NCBI RefSeq assembly: GCF_900100335.1
Contig: NZ_FNFE01000006.1
Location: forward strand, 124,001-188,000
Source: Natronorubrum texcoconense
GTDB lineage: Archaea > Halobacteriota > Halobacteria > Halobacteriales > Natrialbaceae
Length of the DNA: 64,000 nucleotides
Direction: 5' to 3'
Of the stretch, positions 40,148-50,370 are shown piece after piece; within the stretch, counting starts at the first letter, position 1; every line of letters starts with the position of its first letter. The translations under genes were made by a program, and so were the position numbers. A model generated the notes under the pieces. That model was not told where the DNA came from. It did not search any database and was given only the letters and a program-made list of their open reading frames with translations.

Positions 40148-40372
40148 TCAGGTGCAGTAACAGGACGTGGTCTGTTGGTCGGGGCCTCGAGTCGTCTCCG
40201 TCGGCCGAACGGTGATGGTCGTCCCACACTCGGGGCAGTCGTATCTGTCGCCGTCGGTCGTCGGCCGAACGGTCCAGTCGCCGTCGGACGGGCTCTCGTG
40301 CCCGCAGTCGAAACAGTAGAGAACGGTCTTGTTGGAGGGTGTACGGTCGGTTGTGGATGGGGGAGTCGTCAT
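40148..40372 (-). CDS. Small zinc-ribbon protein (DUF8106-like)
   Basis: 74 residues, MTTPPSTTDRTPSNKTVLYC. CFDCGHESPSDGDW (Cys20-23) and CPECGTTITVRP (about Cys46-49) make a standard ribbon with the WxV strand between; this is the build of a common haloarchaeal family (DUF8106-like, by memory). It sits between the two receiver paralogues, all on the minus strand with separate spacers. TTATAAATA lies close to the ATG (about 40378-40386), too near for a normal TATA box. Function unknown. Confidence 0.7.
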   Translation of the reverse strand: MTTPPSTTDRTPSNKTVLYCFDCGHESPSDGDWTVRPTTDGDRYDCPECGTTITVRPTETTRGPDQQTTSCYCT

Positions 40373-40466
40373 ACGTATTTATAAGTGACGAACGCCGAAA
40401 ACGGTGTCGGGCAGATCGGGTTCGACACGGGATTCGATCGGTTCGGGGGAGCGATGGGCGGTGTCG

Positions 40467-40925
40467 TCAGTCGCTGTCGGCCGGATTCCGAACGATCGCG
40501 AACCAGAACTCCTCGAGCGACTGCACGAAATCGACGAATTCCTCCGGAGCGACCGGTTTTCGGATGTAGCAGTCGGCCTCGAGATCGTGATCTTTGACGA
40601 TATCCTCGCCGGCTTTCGAACTCGTGAGGATGACGACGGGAATCTCACGAAGCACCGAGTCGCCGTTGAGTTCCGCGAGCACGTCCATCCCGCTGGTTCC
40701 GGGGAGTTGTGGCTCGAGCAGGATGATGTCCGGTCGGGGGGCGTCCGCGTGCTCGCCGCGCTGGCGGACGAACGCGAGCGCGGATTCGCCGTCGGAAACG
40801 GAGTGGATCGTGTTGAGTAGCTTCGCGTCCCTGAAGTTCTCGGTGAAGAGTCGTGTATCGCCTGGGTTCGGCTCGACTAACAGAATGTCGATCACCCCGT
40901 CCATCCGCGTGTCCCCCGAAGTCAT
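40467..40925 (-). CDS. Second receiver-domain protein with Glu in place of Asp
   Basis: 152 residues from ATG 40925 (MTSGDTRMDG); GAATAAAAC (40946-40954 on plus) gives a TATA-like box about 25 nt upstream. The same two changes as in the 39480 protein occur: LLVEPNPGD (Glu18, Pro19) and LLEPQLPG (Glu71). VILTSS and RKPV remain. The two proteins are about two-thirds identical by eye. That both share both changes indicates an established subfamily rather than sequencing error or decay. Confidence 0.8.
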   Translation of the reverse strand: MTSGDTRMDGVIDILLVEPNPGDTRLFTENFRDAKLLNTIHSVSDGESALAFVRQRGEHADAPRPDIILLEPQLPGTSGMDVLAELNGDSVLREIPVVILTSSKAGEDIVKDHDLEADCYIRKPVAPEEFVDFVQSLEEFWFAIVRNPADSD

Positions 40926-41208
40926 AGGCACTAATTCGTCTGAGAGAATAAAACTGCGAGGGTCCGATTCCGACACCCCTCGTCGGCGAAATACGCCTGT
41001 CTATCCGCTGTACTCGTCGAACGGTCATTTCTGACCCCCTCGACCAAATAGGTGAGATACCAAACCACTCGAGGAAAGCTCACTGGTTGACGGAACCCGT
41101 ATCGCGAGCGAAGCCGTTGGGGACGGGAACGAAATCCGATCACCGACACAGCTGTCAGCGGCACAATGCTTGGTCCACATTTAGCATCGCAGGGTGCGTA
41201 CGGACGGT

Positions 41209-41604
41209 ATGAGCGAGACACGCACGACGACCGATCGATCACCGATCCCGGTGCGGACGGCCGCATTCGCCGCCGCGCTCGGAGCCTGGATCCTCTGGTC
41301 GGGGGTGTTCCTGACGGGCTCCGGCCCGATCATCATGAACAACGTCCTCGCTGGCGCGGCGATCGCCGCGTTCGCAGCGTACACCGCCGGCTGGCCGGAC
41401 GGCGGACCGCTGCCGAGCGTCGCCGCACCGGCCCTCGCCGCGCTCCTCGGGCTGTGGGTGCTCGCCGCTCCGTTCGTCCTCGAGGTAACTGCAGACCGGC
41501 TCCTCTGGAGTAACGTGATCGCCGGCGCGCTCGTGGCAATTCTGGCCGGCGGGAGCATCTACGGGAGCTGGCAGCTGACGCAGGCGAGAGCGAGCGGCGC
41601 CTGA
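41209..41604 (+). CDS. SPW repeat membrane protein
   Basis: 131 residues from ATG 41209. Four hydrophobic helices: about 18-38, 46-64, 74-94 and 100-120. The two halves repeat: AWILWSGVFLTG ... NNVLAGAAIA and LWVLAAPFVLEV ... SNVIAGALVA, the signature of the SPW repeat family found in bacteria and haloarchaea. Function of the family is unknown. Probably monocistronic. Confidence 0.8.
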   Translation: MSETRTTTDRSPIPVRTAAFAAALGAWILWSGVFLTGSGPIIMNNVLAGAAIAAFAAYTAGWPDGGPLPSVAAPALAALLGLWVLAAPFVLEVTADRLLWSNVIAGALVAILAGGSIYGSWQLTQARASGA

Positions 41605-41729
41605 CCGCGTCCGCATCGGCTCCCGGCCCGGGTCCGGTGTTCGTCCGAGACTGGACGACGTTTCGACGGTGCTAGCGCTTGACTCGACCACGAGACACAT
41701 ATATGTTTTTCCGCGGTCTACACTGTTCG

Positions 41730-42029
41730 ATGACGCCTCGAATACCCGTACGGACGAACGACCGTGGATGCGACTACCGTCACGGGCGAACGTCCCCTGC
41801 CGACCCGACGCCACGCCTCGAGCGGACGGCGTCCGAGCTACGGGACGTAACCGCTCGTCTGGAGCGGGTCGAAACGCGGCTCCCGTTGCTGGAGAACACG
41901 CTCCGTGCAGTAGCCAGACAGGCGGGCGTTTCGATCGGCTGCCCCTGTGGCCACTGCGAGCGGAGCTATCTCCTGATCGCCGACGGCATGATGACGTGTC
42001 CGACGTGTGGCTACCGGCAGTCGATCTGA
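41730..42029 (+). CDS. Zinc-ribbon protein with coiled-coil N-terminus
   Basis: 99 residues from ATG 41730 (MTPRIPVRTNDRG). CATATATG (41698-41705), a palindromic TATA element, is 25-32 nt upstream and fixes this start. Residues 28-60 form a helix with heptads (RLERTASELRDVTARLERVE). The C-terminus is a zinc ribbon (CPCGHCERSYLL ... CPTCGYRQSI). Two-part proteins like this may be oligomeric nucleic-acid binders. The following gene is the PAS kinase. Confidence 0.65.
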   Translation: MTPRIPVRTNDRGCDYRHGRTSPADPTPRLERTASELRDVTARLERVETRLPLLENTLRAVARQAGVSIGCPCGHCERSYLLIADGMMTCPTCGYRQSI

Positions 42030-42185
42030 CGCCATCCCTACTGGTCGTGGCGGGACCGAGAACGCGGACTGCTCGCGACTCGAGTCGGTAGATTGCGGTC
42101 TCTCCGGATCAGATCCACTACAGGCGTTCCGAACCGGTTCGACTCGGCGGGGACTTTATCCGACTCTAGAGCGACGACAGCACGT

Positions 42186-45100
42186 ATGAGCAATCGAGCG
42201 GATGCCACGGGATTGACGTTCTGGGGGGACGTCGACGACGACGTGGCGCTGCAGCGCTACCGGACGCTCGTCGATACGATCGACGACAGCGTGTATCAAC
42301 TCGATGCGGACGGACACTTCATCGCGGTCAACGAGAACATCGTCGATACGACGGGGTATTCCCGCGACGAACTCATCGGCGAGCACGTCTCGCTCGTCGT
42401 CGACGAGGCGGATATCGAACGCATCAACCGCGGGATTCGCACCCAGCTCGAGGGCGACGGCAAGCTGTCGCCGATCGAACTCTCCATCCACACCGCTGAT
42501 AGCTCCCGAATCCCCTGTGAGTTGCGGATCAACGTCCTGCTGGACGACGGTGAGTTCGCCGGCACCATCGGCGTCGCACGCGACATTTCCGACAGAAAAC
42601 GACAACGGGAGACGCTCGAGTCGGCGCGAGCGTCCTACGACTCGATCACGAGCGTCGTCGACGAGGCCGACATCGGCGTCTTCATCCTCGACGAGTCGTT
42701 CAAGGTGCGATGGATCGACGAATCCATCGAGGAGTATCTCGGACTCGACCGCGAGTCGGTCGTCGGGCGAGACAAACGGACCGTAATCGAGGAGTCGGTC
42801 GCCGAGAGGTTCGCCGACCCCGACTCGTTCGCACGGAACGTGCTGGCGACGTACGACGACAACAGCTACGTCGAACGCTTCGAGTGCCGAGTCACCGCGG
42901 ATTCCGAGACCGGACGCGAGGAACGCTGGCTCGAGCACCGAAGCAAGCCGATCAGCTCGGGCCAGTACGCGGGTGGCCGTGTCGAACTCTACTACGACAT
43001 CACCGACCGGAAGCGGTCGGAAGGTGCACTCCAGGAGAGCGAGGAGCGGTTTCAGTCGCTCGTCGACGCGGTCGAGGAGTACGCCATCTTCCGACTCGAT
43101 TCGGACGGCCACGTCGCCAGCTGGAACGAAGGGGCCCGACAGATCAAGGGGTACGAACGCGAGGAGATACTCGGTTCACACGTCTCCACGTTCTACACTG
43201 ATGACGACTGCAGGACGAACGTTCCCACAGAAACCCTCGAGCGAGCGCGAAACGCAGGCTCGATCGAAACGGAAGGCTGGCGCGTGCGAAAGGACGGCAG
43301 CCGGTTCTGGGCGAACGTGACGATCACGTCGGTCGTCGACGAGACCGGCACGCACCGTGGCTACGTGAAGGTCACCCGCGACATGACCGATCAGCGAGAA
43401 CGGGAGCAACAGCTCCAGCGCGAACGCGACCTCATCGATCGCGTCTTCGAGACCAGCCCCGTCGGGATCGTGGTGTTCGACGAGGACGGGGCAGTGACCC
43501 GGGCCAACGAGCGCTACCTGGAGATCCTCGAGCTACCAGCGTCGAGTCTCGAGACGTACACGCAGGCGGGCGGGACGATCCACGATGCGACCGGCGAGAC
43601 TGTTTCACAGGGGACCCATCCCTTCACACGGGCGCTTCGGACTGGCGAGCCGGTGTTGGATCGAGTGCTCCAGCTCGAGACGCCGGGTGCGGACGACCGA
43701 CGGTGGTTCGTGACGAACGCCGTTCCGATTCTCGCCGACGACGGGACCGTCGACCGCGTCGTCGCCACCGCGGAGGACGTCACCGCCCTCAAAGAGCGCG
43801 AACGCGAACTCGAGAGCGAACTCGAGGCGATTCTCAACCGGATCACCGACGCCTTCTACGCCCTCGACGACGACTGGACGCTCACCTACGTCAACGATCG
43901 AGCGGAGGAGTTGATCGACGTCGAGGACCGGGGCTTGCTCGGCCGAAATCTCTGGGAGGTGTTCGAGTGGGCGGCCGACTCGAAACTTCGCGAGGAGTAC
44001 GAGCGGGCGATGACAACCCAGGAACCGACCTCGTTCGAACTCTACTACCCCGCCCCGCTCGAGACCTGGTTCGAGATTCACGCCTACCCCTCCGAGACGG
44101 GGCTCTCGGTCTACTTCCGGGACATCTCCGACCGGAAGGAGCGAGAACGAAAGCTCACGGAGTCGGAGCGGCGCTACCGCACCCTCATCGAGTACTTCCC
44201 CAACGGAATCGTCACCCTGTTCGATCACGACCGCCGATACACGCTGGCGGCGGGGAAAGGGTTCGAACGGATACCGGCCACCCCTTCCGACCTCGAGGGG
44301 AGCCACTTCCGCGACGCGTGGAACGAGGAGGCCGCCGCCGACGCGCTCGAACCGCTCTTCGAGGCCGTCCTCGAGGAGGGCGAGGAGCGATCGATCGAAC
44401 TTACGTACGCCGACCGGGAGTGGGTCGTTCGAGCCGTCCCGATCACCGACGAGCGCGGCGACGTCTTCGCGGGGATGACGATGGCCCAGGACGTCACCGA
44501 GCGAAACCAGCACGAGCGCGCGCTCCGAGAGGAACGAAACCTCGTCGAACGGATCGTCGACACCAGTCCCGTCGGGATCGTCACGCTCGACGCGGACGGC
44601 GACTTCGACCGCGTCAATCGCCGTGCGCGGGAGATACTGGGCTATCCCGAAGGCGAGTTCGAAGAGGTCGTCGCCGATCTCGAGGGGTTAGACCCAGTCG
44701 AGCCGGACGGTGAGTCCCTCTCGACGCCGGAGATCCCACCCTACCGCGTCTTTCGCGAGGGGGAGACGATCCACGACTTCGAGATGGGGGTCCGTCGGGC
44801 CGGCGGCCGGCGGATCTGGGTCTCGGTCAGCGGCACGCCGCTGTACGACGACGGCGAGATCGCCGGAGCCGTGATCACGTTCGCCGACGTCTCCGAACGC
44901 AAGGAGTACCAGCAGCGCCTCGAGGCGTCGAACGAACGCCTCGAGCAGTTCGCCTACGCCGCCAGTCACGACCTGCAGGAACCGCTCCGGATGGTCTCGA
45001 GCTACCTCCAGCTGATCGAGCGACGCTACGCCGACGAGTTCGACGACGACGCCGAGGAGTTCCTCGCGTACGCCGTCGACGGCGCCGATCGGATGCGGAA

Positions 45101-45614
45101 CATGATCGAGGGCTTGCTCGAGTACTCCCGCGTCGAGACGAAAGGAGAACCGCTCGAGCCGATCGATCTCGAGGACGTGGTCGACGACGTGCTCGGGAAT
45201 CTGCGCCTGCAGATCGAGGAGACCGACGCCGAGATTGCGGTCGACGATCTGCCGCGAGTCACAGGCGACGGCGACCAGCTCCGACAGGTGTTCCAGAACC
45301 TGCTCTCGAACGCGATCGAGTACTCGGGCGACGAACCGCCCGCGATCGATATCAGCGCCGAGCGAGCGGGACCGCAGTGGCGGATCGATGTCTCGGACGA
45401 GGGCATCGGCATCGATCCGGACGAGACCGGACGGATCTTCGAGGTGTTCCAGCGGCTGCACAGCCGCGACGAGCATCCGGGAACGGGGATCGGGCTCGCG
45501 CTCTGTCAGCGCATCGTCGAACGCCACGGCGGCGAGATTCTGGTCGACTCCGAGCCCGGCGAGGGCTCGACGTTTACGATCACGCTGCCGGCGGCTGACG
45601 ACACCGATCGATAG
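42186..45614 (+). CDS. Multi-PAS sensor histidine kinase (7 PAS domains)
   Basis: 1142 residues from ATG 42186 with no transmembrane helix, hence cytoplasmic. Seven successive PAS/PAC units cover about residues 22-905; each starts with a DxxxxxxxxDxDG-type strand (DTIDDSVYQLDADG, TSPVGIVVFDEDG and so on) and ends DISDRK or DVTERN. HisKA follows with AASHDLQEPLRM (phosphorylatable His928), then the ATPase with NLLSNAIEYS (N box), DEGIGIDP (G1) and GTGIGLALC (G2). It probably senses redox, light or small ligands. No cognate output regulator adjoins; the odd receivers at 39.5-40.9 kb are the nearest. Confidence 0.93.
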   Translation: MSNRADATGLTFWGDVDDDVALQRYRTLVDTIDDSVYQLDADGHFIAVNENIVDTTGYSRDELIGEHVSLVVDEADIERINRGIRTQLEGDGKLSPIELSIHTADSSRIPCELRINVLLDDGEFAGTIGVARDISDRKRQRETLESARASYDSITSVVDEADIGVFILDESFKVRWIDESIEEYLGLDRESVVGRDKRTVIEESVAERFADPDSFARNVLATYDDNSYVERFECRVTADSETGREERWLEHRSKPISSGQYAGGRVELYYDITDRKRSEGALQESEERFQSLVDAVEEYAIFRLDSDGHVASWNEGARQIKGYEREEILGSHVSTFYTDDDCRTNVPTETLERARNAGSIETEGWRVRKDGSRFWANVTITSVVDETGTHRGYVKVTRDMTDQREREQQLQRERDLIDRVFETSPVGIVVFDEDGAVTRANERYLEILELPASSLETYTQAGGTIHDATGETVSQGTHPFTRALRTGEPVLDRVLQLETPGADDRRWFVTNAVPILADDGTVDRVVATAEDVTALKERERELESELEAILNRITDAFYALDDDWTLTYVNDRAEELIDVEDRGLLGRNLWEVFEWAADSKLREEYERAMTTQEPTSFELYYPAPLETWFEIHAYPSETGLSVYFRDISDRKERERKLTESERRYRTLIEYFPNGIVTLFDHDRRYTLAAGKGFERIPATPSDLEGSHFRDAWNEEAAADALEPLFEAVLEEGEERSIELTYADREWVVRAVPITDERGDVFAGMTMAQDVTERNQHERALREERNLVERIVDTSPVGIVTLDADGDFDRVNRRAREILGYPEGEFEEVVADLEGLDPVEPDGESLSTPEIPPYRVFREGETIHDFEMGVRRAGGRRIWVSVSGTPLYDDGEIAGAVITFADVSERKEYQQRLEASNERLEQFAYAASHDLQEPLRMVSSYLQLIERRYADEFDDDAEEFLAYAVDGADRMRNMIEGLLEYSRVETKGEPLEPIDLEDVVDDVLGNLRLQIEETDAEIAVDDLPRVTGDGDQLRQVFQNLLSNAIEYSGDEPPAIDISAERAGPQWRIDVSDEGIGIDPDETGRIFEVFQRLHSRDEHPGTGIGLALCQRIVERHGGEILVDSEPGEGSTFTITLPAADDTDR

Positions 45615-45859
45615 GGCGGACGAGACCGGTACGCCGTCACTCTTCGTGGGTTTTCCGATCGATGTCTCGGCGTATTCGACGTTTGACGCGATGGCGTCGA
45701 CGACGGAGCGCGTCCCGCGTTTTGGCTCGGCCCGCGGCTGCAAGCACATGACTGGATGAGCATTACGTTGCCGTTTGTCGAAATCGGGCCACGACGGTCG
45801 TCGGCCGCCCTGCGCTCTCGCCCGTCTCTCTGCCGGGACGCCTGACCGTCGACCTACCG

Positions 45860-48157
45860 ATGACTACAGACGAACCTGCCGAGCACGACCGAACGGAGAA
45901 TCGATCCGAAGAGTCGGCTGACGACGACGTGGATACTGACCGCGGAGCACCTCGAGCCGACGGCTCCGGAGAGGCCTCCGAATCGTCGTCGAGCCGGGCC
46001 GGAACCGGCGACGACCACGACGGGGAGATGGACGAGAGCAGCAAACAGGAGCAACTGGACGAGGTTCGTGAGAATCCCGTGGGAGAGGACCTCACCTCCG
46101 ATCACGGCGTGAAGATCAGCGATACGGACAACTCCCTGAAAGCCGGCGAGCGCGGGCCGACGATCATGGAGGACTTCCACTTCCGGGAGAAGATGACCCA
46201 GTTCGACCACGAATCGATCCCGGAGCGGGTCGTCCACGCTCGCGGCACGGGCGCCCACGGCTACTTCCAGCCCTACGAGGATCCGGATGTAGGCGACGAA
46301 TACGACGACCTCGAGGAGGTGACGAAAGCGAAGGTGCTGACCGACCCCGACCAGAAGACGCCCGTCTTCGTTAGGTTCTCGACGGTCGTCGGCTCTCGTG
46401 GCTCATCCGACACCGTCCGAGACGTTCGCGGGTTCGCGACGAAGTTCTACACCGAGGAGGGGAACTGGGATCTCGTCGGAAACAACATGCCGCCCTTCTT
46501 CATCCAGGACGCGATGGAGTTTCCGGACCTGGTACACGCGATCAAACCCGAGCCCGACGACGGGATGCCGCAGGCGTCGGCTGCCCACGACACGTTCTGG
46601 GACTTCGCCTCGCTCAAACCGGAGATCACGCACATGATCATGTGGGTCCTCTCGGGGCGCGCGCTTCCCCGCGCGTACCGGATGATGCAAGGCTTCGGCG
46701 TCCACACCTTCCGACTGGTCAACGACGACGGCGAGTCGGTGTTCGTCAAGTTCCACTGGACGCCGAAACTCGGCACCCACCAGCTCGTCTGGGACGAGAC
46801 CACGAAGCTCTGGGGGAAGGATTCGGACTTCAATCGAAAAGGGCTCTACGACGTCATCGAGGAAGGATACGATCCCGAGTGGGAGCTCGGCGTCCAGCTC
46901 TTCGACGAGGAGCAGGCCGAGGAGTTCGACTTCGACGTCCTCGATCCGACGAAGATCGTCCCCGAGACCGAAGTCCCAGTGCGGCCGATCGGCAAGATGG
47001 TCCTGAACGAGACGCCGGACAACTTCTTCGCCGAAGTGGAACAGGTCGCGTTCCACCCCGGAAACGTCGTCCCGGGGATCGACTTCTCGAACGATCCGCT
47101 CCTGCAGGGACGACTCTTCTCGTATCAGGACACCCAGCTCAACCGATTCGGCAGCGCCAACTGGGACGAGATCCCGATCAACCGACCGGTCGCCGAACGG
47201 CACAACAACCAGCGCGCCGGCTTCATGCGCCAGGAGATCAACGAGGGCAACGTCTCCTACAAGCCCAACTCGATCGGCGACGACGACCCGCAGGAAGTCC
47301 CCGAAGAGGAGGGCGGCTACGAGCACTACGCCGAGAAGATCGACGGGACAAAGATCCGAAACCGGAGCGACAGCTTCGAGGACCACTTCACGCAGGCGCG
47401 GCTGTTCTGGAACAGCATGTCCGGGCCCGAAAAGCAGAATATCGTCGACGCCGCTCACTTCGAGCTCGGGAAGGTCGAGCGCGTGGAGATCCGCGAGCGG
47501 ATGGTCTACGACCTGTTCAACAACGTCGACCACGAGTTCGCAACGCGCGTCGCCGAGGGGATCGGGATCGAACCGCCCGAAGAACCTGGCGACGAGATGC
47601 CGACTCACGACAGGGAGGACCCGTCGCTCAGCATGGAAAACCGGACCCCGGACACGATCGAGACCCGCAAGATCGCGATGCTGGTCGACGACGGATTCGA
47701 CGACGAACACGTCTCGACGCTCCGGTCGGCCCTCGAGGAGGAGGGCGCCCGAGTCAAGGTCGTCTCGAAACTCCTCGGCGAGAAGTCGGGAGCCGACGGC
47801 GAGACGGTCGACGCCGACAAACACCACGTCGCGGCGGCCTCGGTCTCGTTCGACGCGGTCGTCGTCCCCGGCGGCAGCGAAAGCGTCGACGCGATGGTCC
47901 AGCAGGGGGACCCGAAGCACTTCGTCGCCGAGGCGTTCAAACACTACAAACCGATCGCCGCGGTCGGCGAGGGCACGAAACTGTTCGAGGCGGTCGACCT
48001 GCCGGACACCGAACTCGCCGACGACGGCGACCTCGTGTCGGACGCCGGCGTCGTCACCTGTCGTAGCGACGATCTCGAGGCGTTCGCCGAGGCGTTCCGC
48101 GATGCCATCGCCGAGCACCGCCACTGGGACCGAGAGCCGGAAGAAGTGCCCGCGTAG
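45860..48157 (+). CDS. katE: Large-subunit monofunctional catalase (KatE/HPII type)
   Basis: 765 residues, the size of clade 2 catalases. An acidic N-terminal extension (about 1-75) is followed by the core: [13 protein letters not shown] with the distal His (about 116-128), [11 protein letters not shown], the Asn-bearing [12 protein letters not shown], and the proximal haem ligand Tyr in [12 protein letters not shown] (about 420). Residues about 605-765 are the C-terminal flavodoxin/DJ-1-like domain ([15 protein letters not shown]). It splits H2O2 to water and oxygen. A start a few codons later is possible but the extension has coding bias. Confidence 0.93.
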   Translation: MTTDEPAEHDRTENRSEESADDDVDTDRGAPRADGSGEASESSSSRAGTGDDHDGEMDESSKQEQLDEVRENPVGEDLTSDHGVKISDTDNSLKAGERGPTIMEDFHFREKMTQFDHESIPERVVHARGTGAHGYFQPYEDPDVGDEYDDLEEVTKAKVLTDPDQKTPVFVRFSTVVGSRGSSDTVRDVRGFATKFYTEEGNWDLVGNNMPPFFIQDAMEFPDLVHAIKPEPDDGMPQASAAHDTFWDFASLKPEITHMIMWVLSGRALPRAYRMMQGFGVHTFRLVNDDGESVFVKFHWTPKLGTHQLVWDETTKLWGKDSDFNRKGLYDVIEEGYDPEWELGVQLFDEEQAEEFDFDVLDPTKIVPETEVPVRPIGKMVLNETPDNFFAEVEQVAFHPGNVVPGIDFSNDPLLQGRLFSYQDTQLNRFGSANWDEIPINRPVAERHNNQRAGFMRQEINEGNVSYKPNSIGDDDPQEVPEEEGGYEHYAEKIDGTKIRNRSDSFEDHFTQARLFWNSMSGPEKQNIVDAAHFELGKVERVEIRERMVYDLFNNVDHEFATRVAEGIGIEPPEEPGDEMPTHDREDPSLSMENRTPDTIETRKIAMLVDDGFDDEHVSTLRSALEEEGARVKVVSKLLGEKSGADGETVDADKHHVAAASVSFDAVVVPGGSESVDAMVQQGDPKHFVAEAFKHYKPIAAVGEGTKLFEAVDLPDTELADDGDLVSDAGVVTCRSDDLEAFAEAFRDAIAEHRHWDREPEEVPA

Positions 48158-48502
48158 GGCGGTGAGCGACGCGACTCCCGCTCGGGGTCCGCGTGGCGCA
48201 GCCTGCGGGGAGTCGCGTGGCTACTGGGTCGCGGAGACGAGAAAACGTGATACCGCCGATCTGCATTCCCTGTGACCAAGTTTCCACACTCGGCTGAATG
48301 AATATATCCTACACTCGTACTATAACTTTTCTGGTGGCTGCAACGCGTGAGAGCTACCACAAAGTCGACACGGTCGGCTAGTATCGGTGAACTATTCACC
48401 GCTCAAAACACTCCGCGAACAACGAGAGTCACGGCAATTGGGTGGCGGGAAAGGCTACCGGAAACCCAACGCGTCTATACGTCTCTGTGGTGGGTTTCGA
48501 GC
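48158..48502. other. Intergenic, promoter of the regulator gene
   Basis: 345 bases without a gene. TCTATACG at 48473-48480 is the likely TATA box of the 48503 gene (about 25 nt upstream). An AT-rich tract at 48300-48330 lies in the middle. Nothing else supported. Confidence 0.4.
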
Positions 48503-49195
48503 ATGACGACAGTCGTCGAACTCGAGATACCGGCCGATCGATTCGGGATCGCCCGGACGTTCGATCGGGTGCCGACGTTCGAGTGCCAGATCGGTGGGAT
48601 GATCGGGGATTCGCCGCCGCTAGTCTGGGTCATCGGTCCGGATCGAGGGACCGTCCACGACGCGCTCGAGGCCGACCCGTCGGTCGACGTGATCGCGAGT
48701 TTGACAGGCGGTGAACGGAGCCTCCGAGCCGGAAACGAATCCGACGACAGCGAGCGCTGGTTGTTCCGACTCGAGTTCGGAGACAGCGTCAAACTGTTCG
48801 AACAGATCGTCGCGGAGAACGACGGTGCAATCCTGGCGGCCTGCGGACAGAACGGAACGTGGTCGGTGAAACTGCTCTTCCACGATCGAGGGTCGCTCTC
48901 GGAGTGTTACGCACTGTTCGAACAGTACGATTACAACGTCGACGTGACGCGTCTGACCGGCATGGACGACTTCGAGAGCGCCCAGACGCCGCTGACGCAG
49001 ACCCAGTACGAGACGATCTGCAAGGCTCACGAACTCGGCTACTTCGACATTCCCCGTCAGATTACGCTCAAGGAACTCGCCGCCGAACTCGACGTTTCTC
49101 ATCAGGCGCTCTCGGAGCGACTGCGGCGCTGTCACTCCACGCTCGTCAGTGCCGAACTGACGGACGGAATGCAGCCGACGGCGATCGATCCCTGA
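48503..49195 (+). CDS. Bat-type HTH-10 transcription regulator
   Basis: 230 residues from ATG 48503 (MTTVVELEIPADRFG). The N-terminal domain (about 1-150) is the bacterio-opsin-activator (HTH_10-associated) beta/alpha domain; residues about 165-220 (LTQTQYETICKAHELGYFDI, then LKELAAELDVSHQALSERLRR) are the HTH_10 domain. Such regulators are numerous in haloarchaea and are usually activators. Target unknown. A TATA box 25 nt upstream favours a leaderless start. Confidence 0.88.
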   Translation: MTTVVELEIPADRFGIARTFDRVPTFECQIGGMIGDSPPLVWVIGPDRGTVHDALEADPSVDVIASLTGGERSLRAGNESDDSERWLFRLEFGDSVKLFEQIVAENDGAILAACGQNGTWSVKLLFHDRGSLSECYALFEQYDYNVDVTRLTGMDDFESAQTPLTQTQYETICKAHELGYFDIPRQITLKELAAELDVSHQALSERLRRCHSTLVSAELTDGMQPTAIDP

Positions 49196-49733
49196 GCGCG
49201 AGTTGCGGATCGATTCGATCCGTTCGACGGATCGGTTCGACGCCGTTTTTCCGATCGGCGATATCGTTCGGACCGGCGACCATCGGTACCTCGCCACCCG
49301 TGACGAACCGTCCTGATGAGTCGCTGCTACCAACGGCGAGTCTCACAAACGATTAATTTGCATCGCCTGAAGGGAGAATTATATCGCACCGAGATATATT
49401 CTCCGGGATAATTGGCCGAGCCTTCGCATAATTTCACCATATAGTCGAATCTACCGCAACGGACAGGTTTATTATTGGACGGAAACAAACAATTCCTGTC
49501 GGCGAGACGCCGACTCCGCGACATCACCGAGTGCTCTATAGCGCCGGTGGTTCACTCGTGCTCAATCACGGCGGCCACTCGTGGCTGTGTGGCTGCCGGT
49601 CTCAGATCCCACGGGCCGCTCCACTGCATACCATTCGGCCCACGCCTTTTCACCGCACGTTCGAGATCGAGAGAGTCGTCCCTCGAGACGGGGAAGATAC
49701 TTATCTACGCTCTGTGGTGCTAGCGTATCGACA
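49196..49733. promoter_or_regulatory. Long spacer with a near-perfect AT-rich dyad
   Basis: 538 bases without a supported gene. GGAGAATTATATC (49373-49385) and GATATATTCTCC (49393-49404) form an inverted repeat with a single bulged base. ACTTATCTA (about 49698-49706) lies 28-36 nt before the ATG at 49734 and may be its TATA box. The G+C of 49340-49480 is clearly lower than around it. Confidence 0.45.
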
Positions 49734-50303
49734 ATGGCGCCATCTGCGTCTTCACCACGATCCGTCGGTGAAGAAACGTCTCGAGCGTCCACGGCGGACG
49801 ACGATTCCTCGCTGGATCCCGACGACATCTATCACATCTTACAGACGCGTCGACGGCGTGACGTGCTCCGCTACCTTCGGACGAACGACGATCCGGTGCT
49901 GTTGAGCGACCTCGCCGAACAGGTCGCCGCCTGGGAGCACGACACGACGGTCGAGAACCTCCACTCAGACCAGCGCCAGCGCGTCTACATCTCGTTGTAC
50001 CAATCCCACCTCCCGAAACTGGACACCCGTGGGATCATCAACTACGACAAGGACCGCGGGACGATCACCGCGACCGACCTGACGCCGCAGTTCGATCCCT
50101 ATCTGGCGGGAGTCGAGTCGTCGGCGTCGGACGATCCGTGGCCCTACCGATACGCGGGGACCGTCGGCTGTTCCGGACTGCTTCTCGCCGTGACCGCGAG
50201 CGGCCTCGTCTCGGTTCCGTGGCTCGCCGTCTCGGTCCTCACCGTGCTGGCGTTTGCCGTCGTCACGGCTGTGCACGTCTACTCGGCGTTCGCTGAAGCG
50301 TAA
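49734..50303 (+). CDS. DUF7344-type winged-helix protein with C-terminal membrane helices
   Basis: 189 residues from ATG 49734 (MAPSASSPRSVGEE). SLDPDDIYHILQTRRRRDVL starts the winged helix; LYQSHLPKLDTRGIINYDKD is the wing strand region, as in DUF7344. Two hydrophobic helices end the protein (about 138-158 and 162-183). A DNA-binding domain tethered to the membrane is the obvious reading. Such proteins are frequent in haloarchaea; target genes unknown. Confidence 0.8.
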   Translation: MAPSASSPRSVGEETSRASTADDDSSLDPDDIYHILQTRRRRDVLRYLRTNDDPVLLSDLAEQVAAWEHDTTVENLHSDQRQRVYISLYQSHLPKLDTRGIINYDKDRGTITATDLTPQFDPYLAGVESSASDDPWPYRYAGTVGCSGLLLAVTASGLVSVPWLAVSVLTVLAFAVVTAVHVYSAFAEA

Positions 50304-50370
50304 TGGTTCTCCGATCGAGAGCAAACTCGAGCGAGCGGCCCGCGAGCACACGGCGACGAAGCGACGACCG

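Noticed and set aside
42156..43112. Long minus-strand frames under the PAS kinase (also 43605-44513 and 44688-45749)
   Set aside because: All three are shadows of a gene with seven clear PAS domains and kinase motifs.
46403..48124. 573-codon open frame on the minus strand
   Set aside because: Antisense shadow of the catalase gene.
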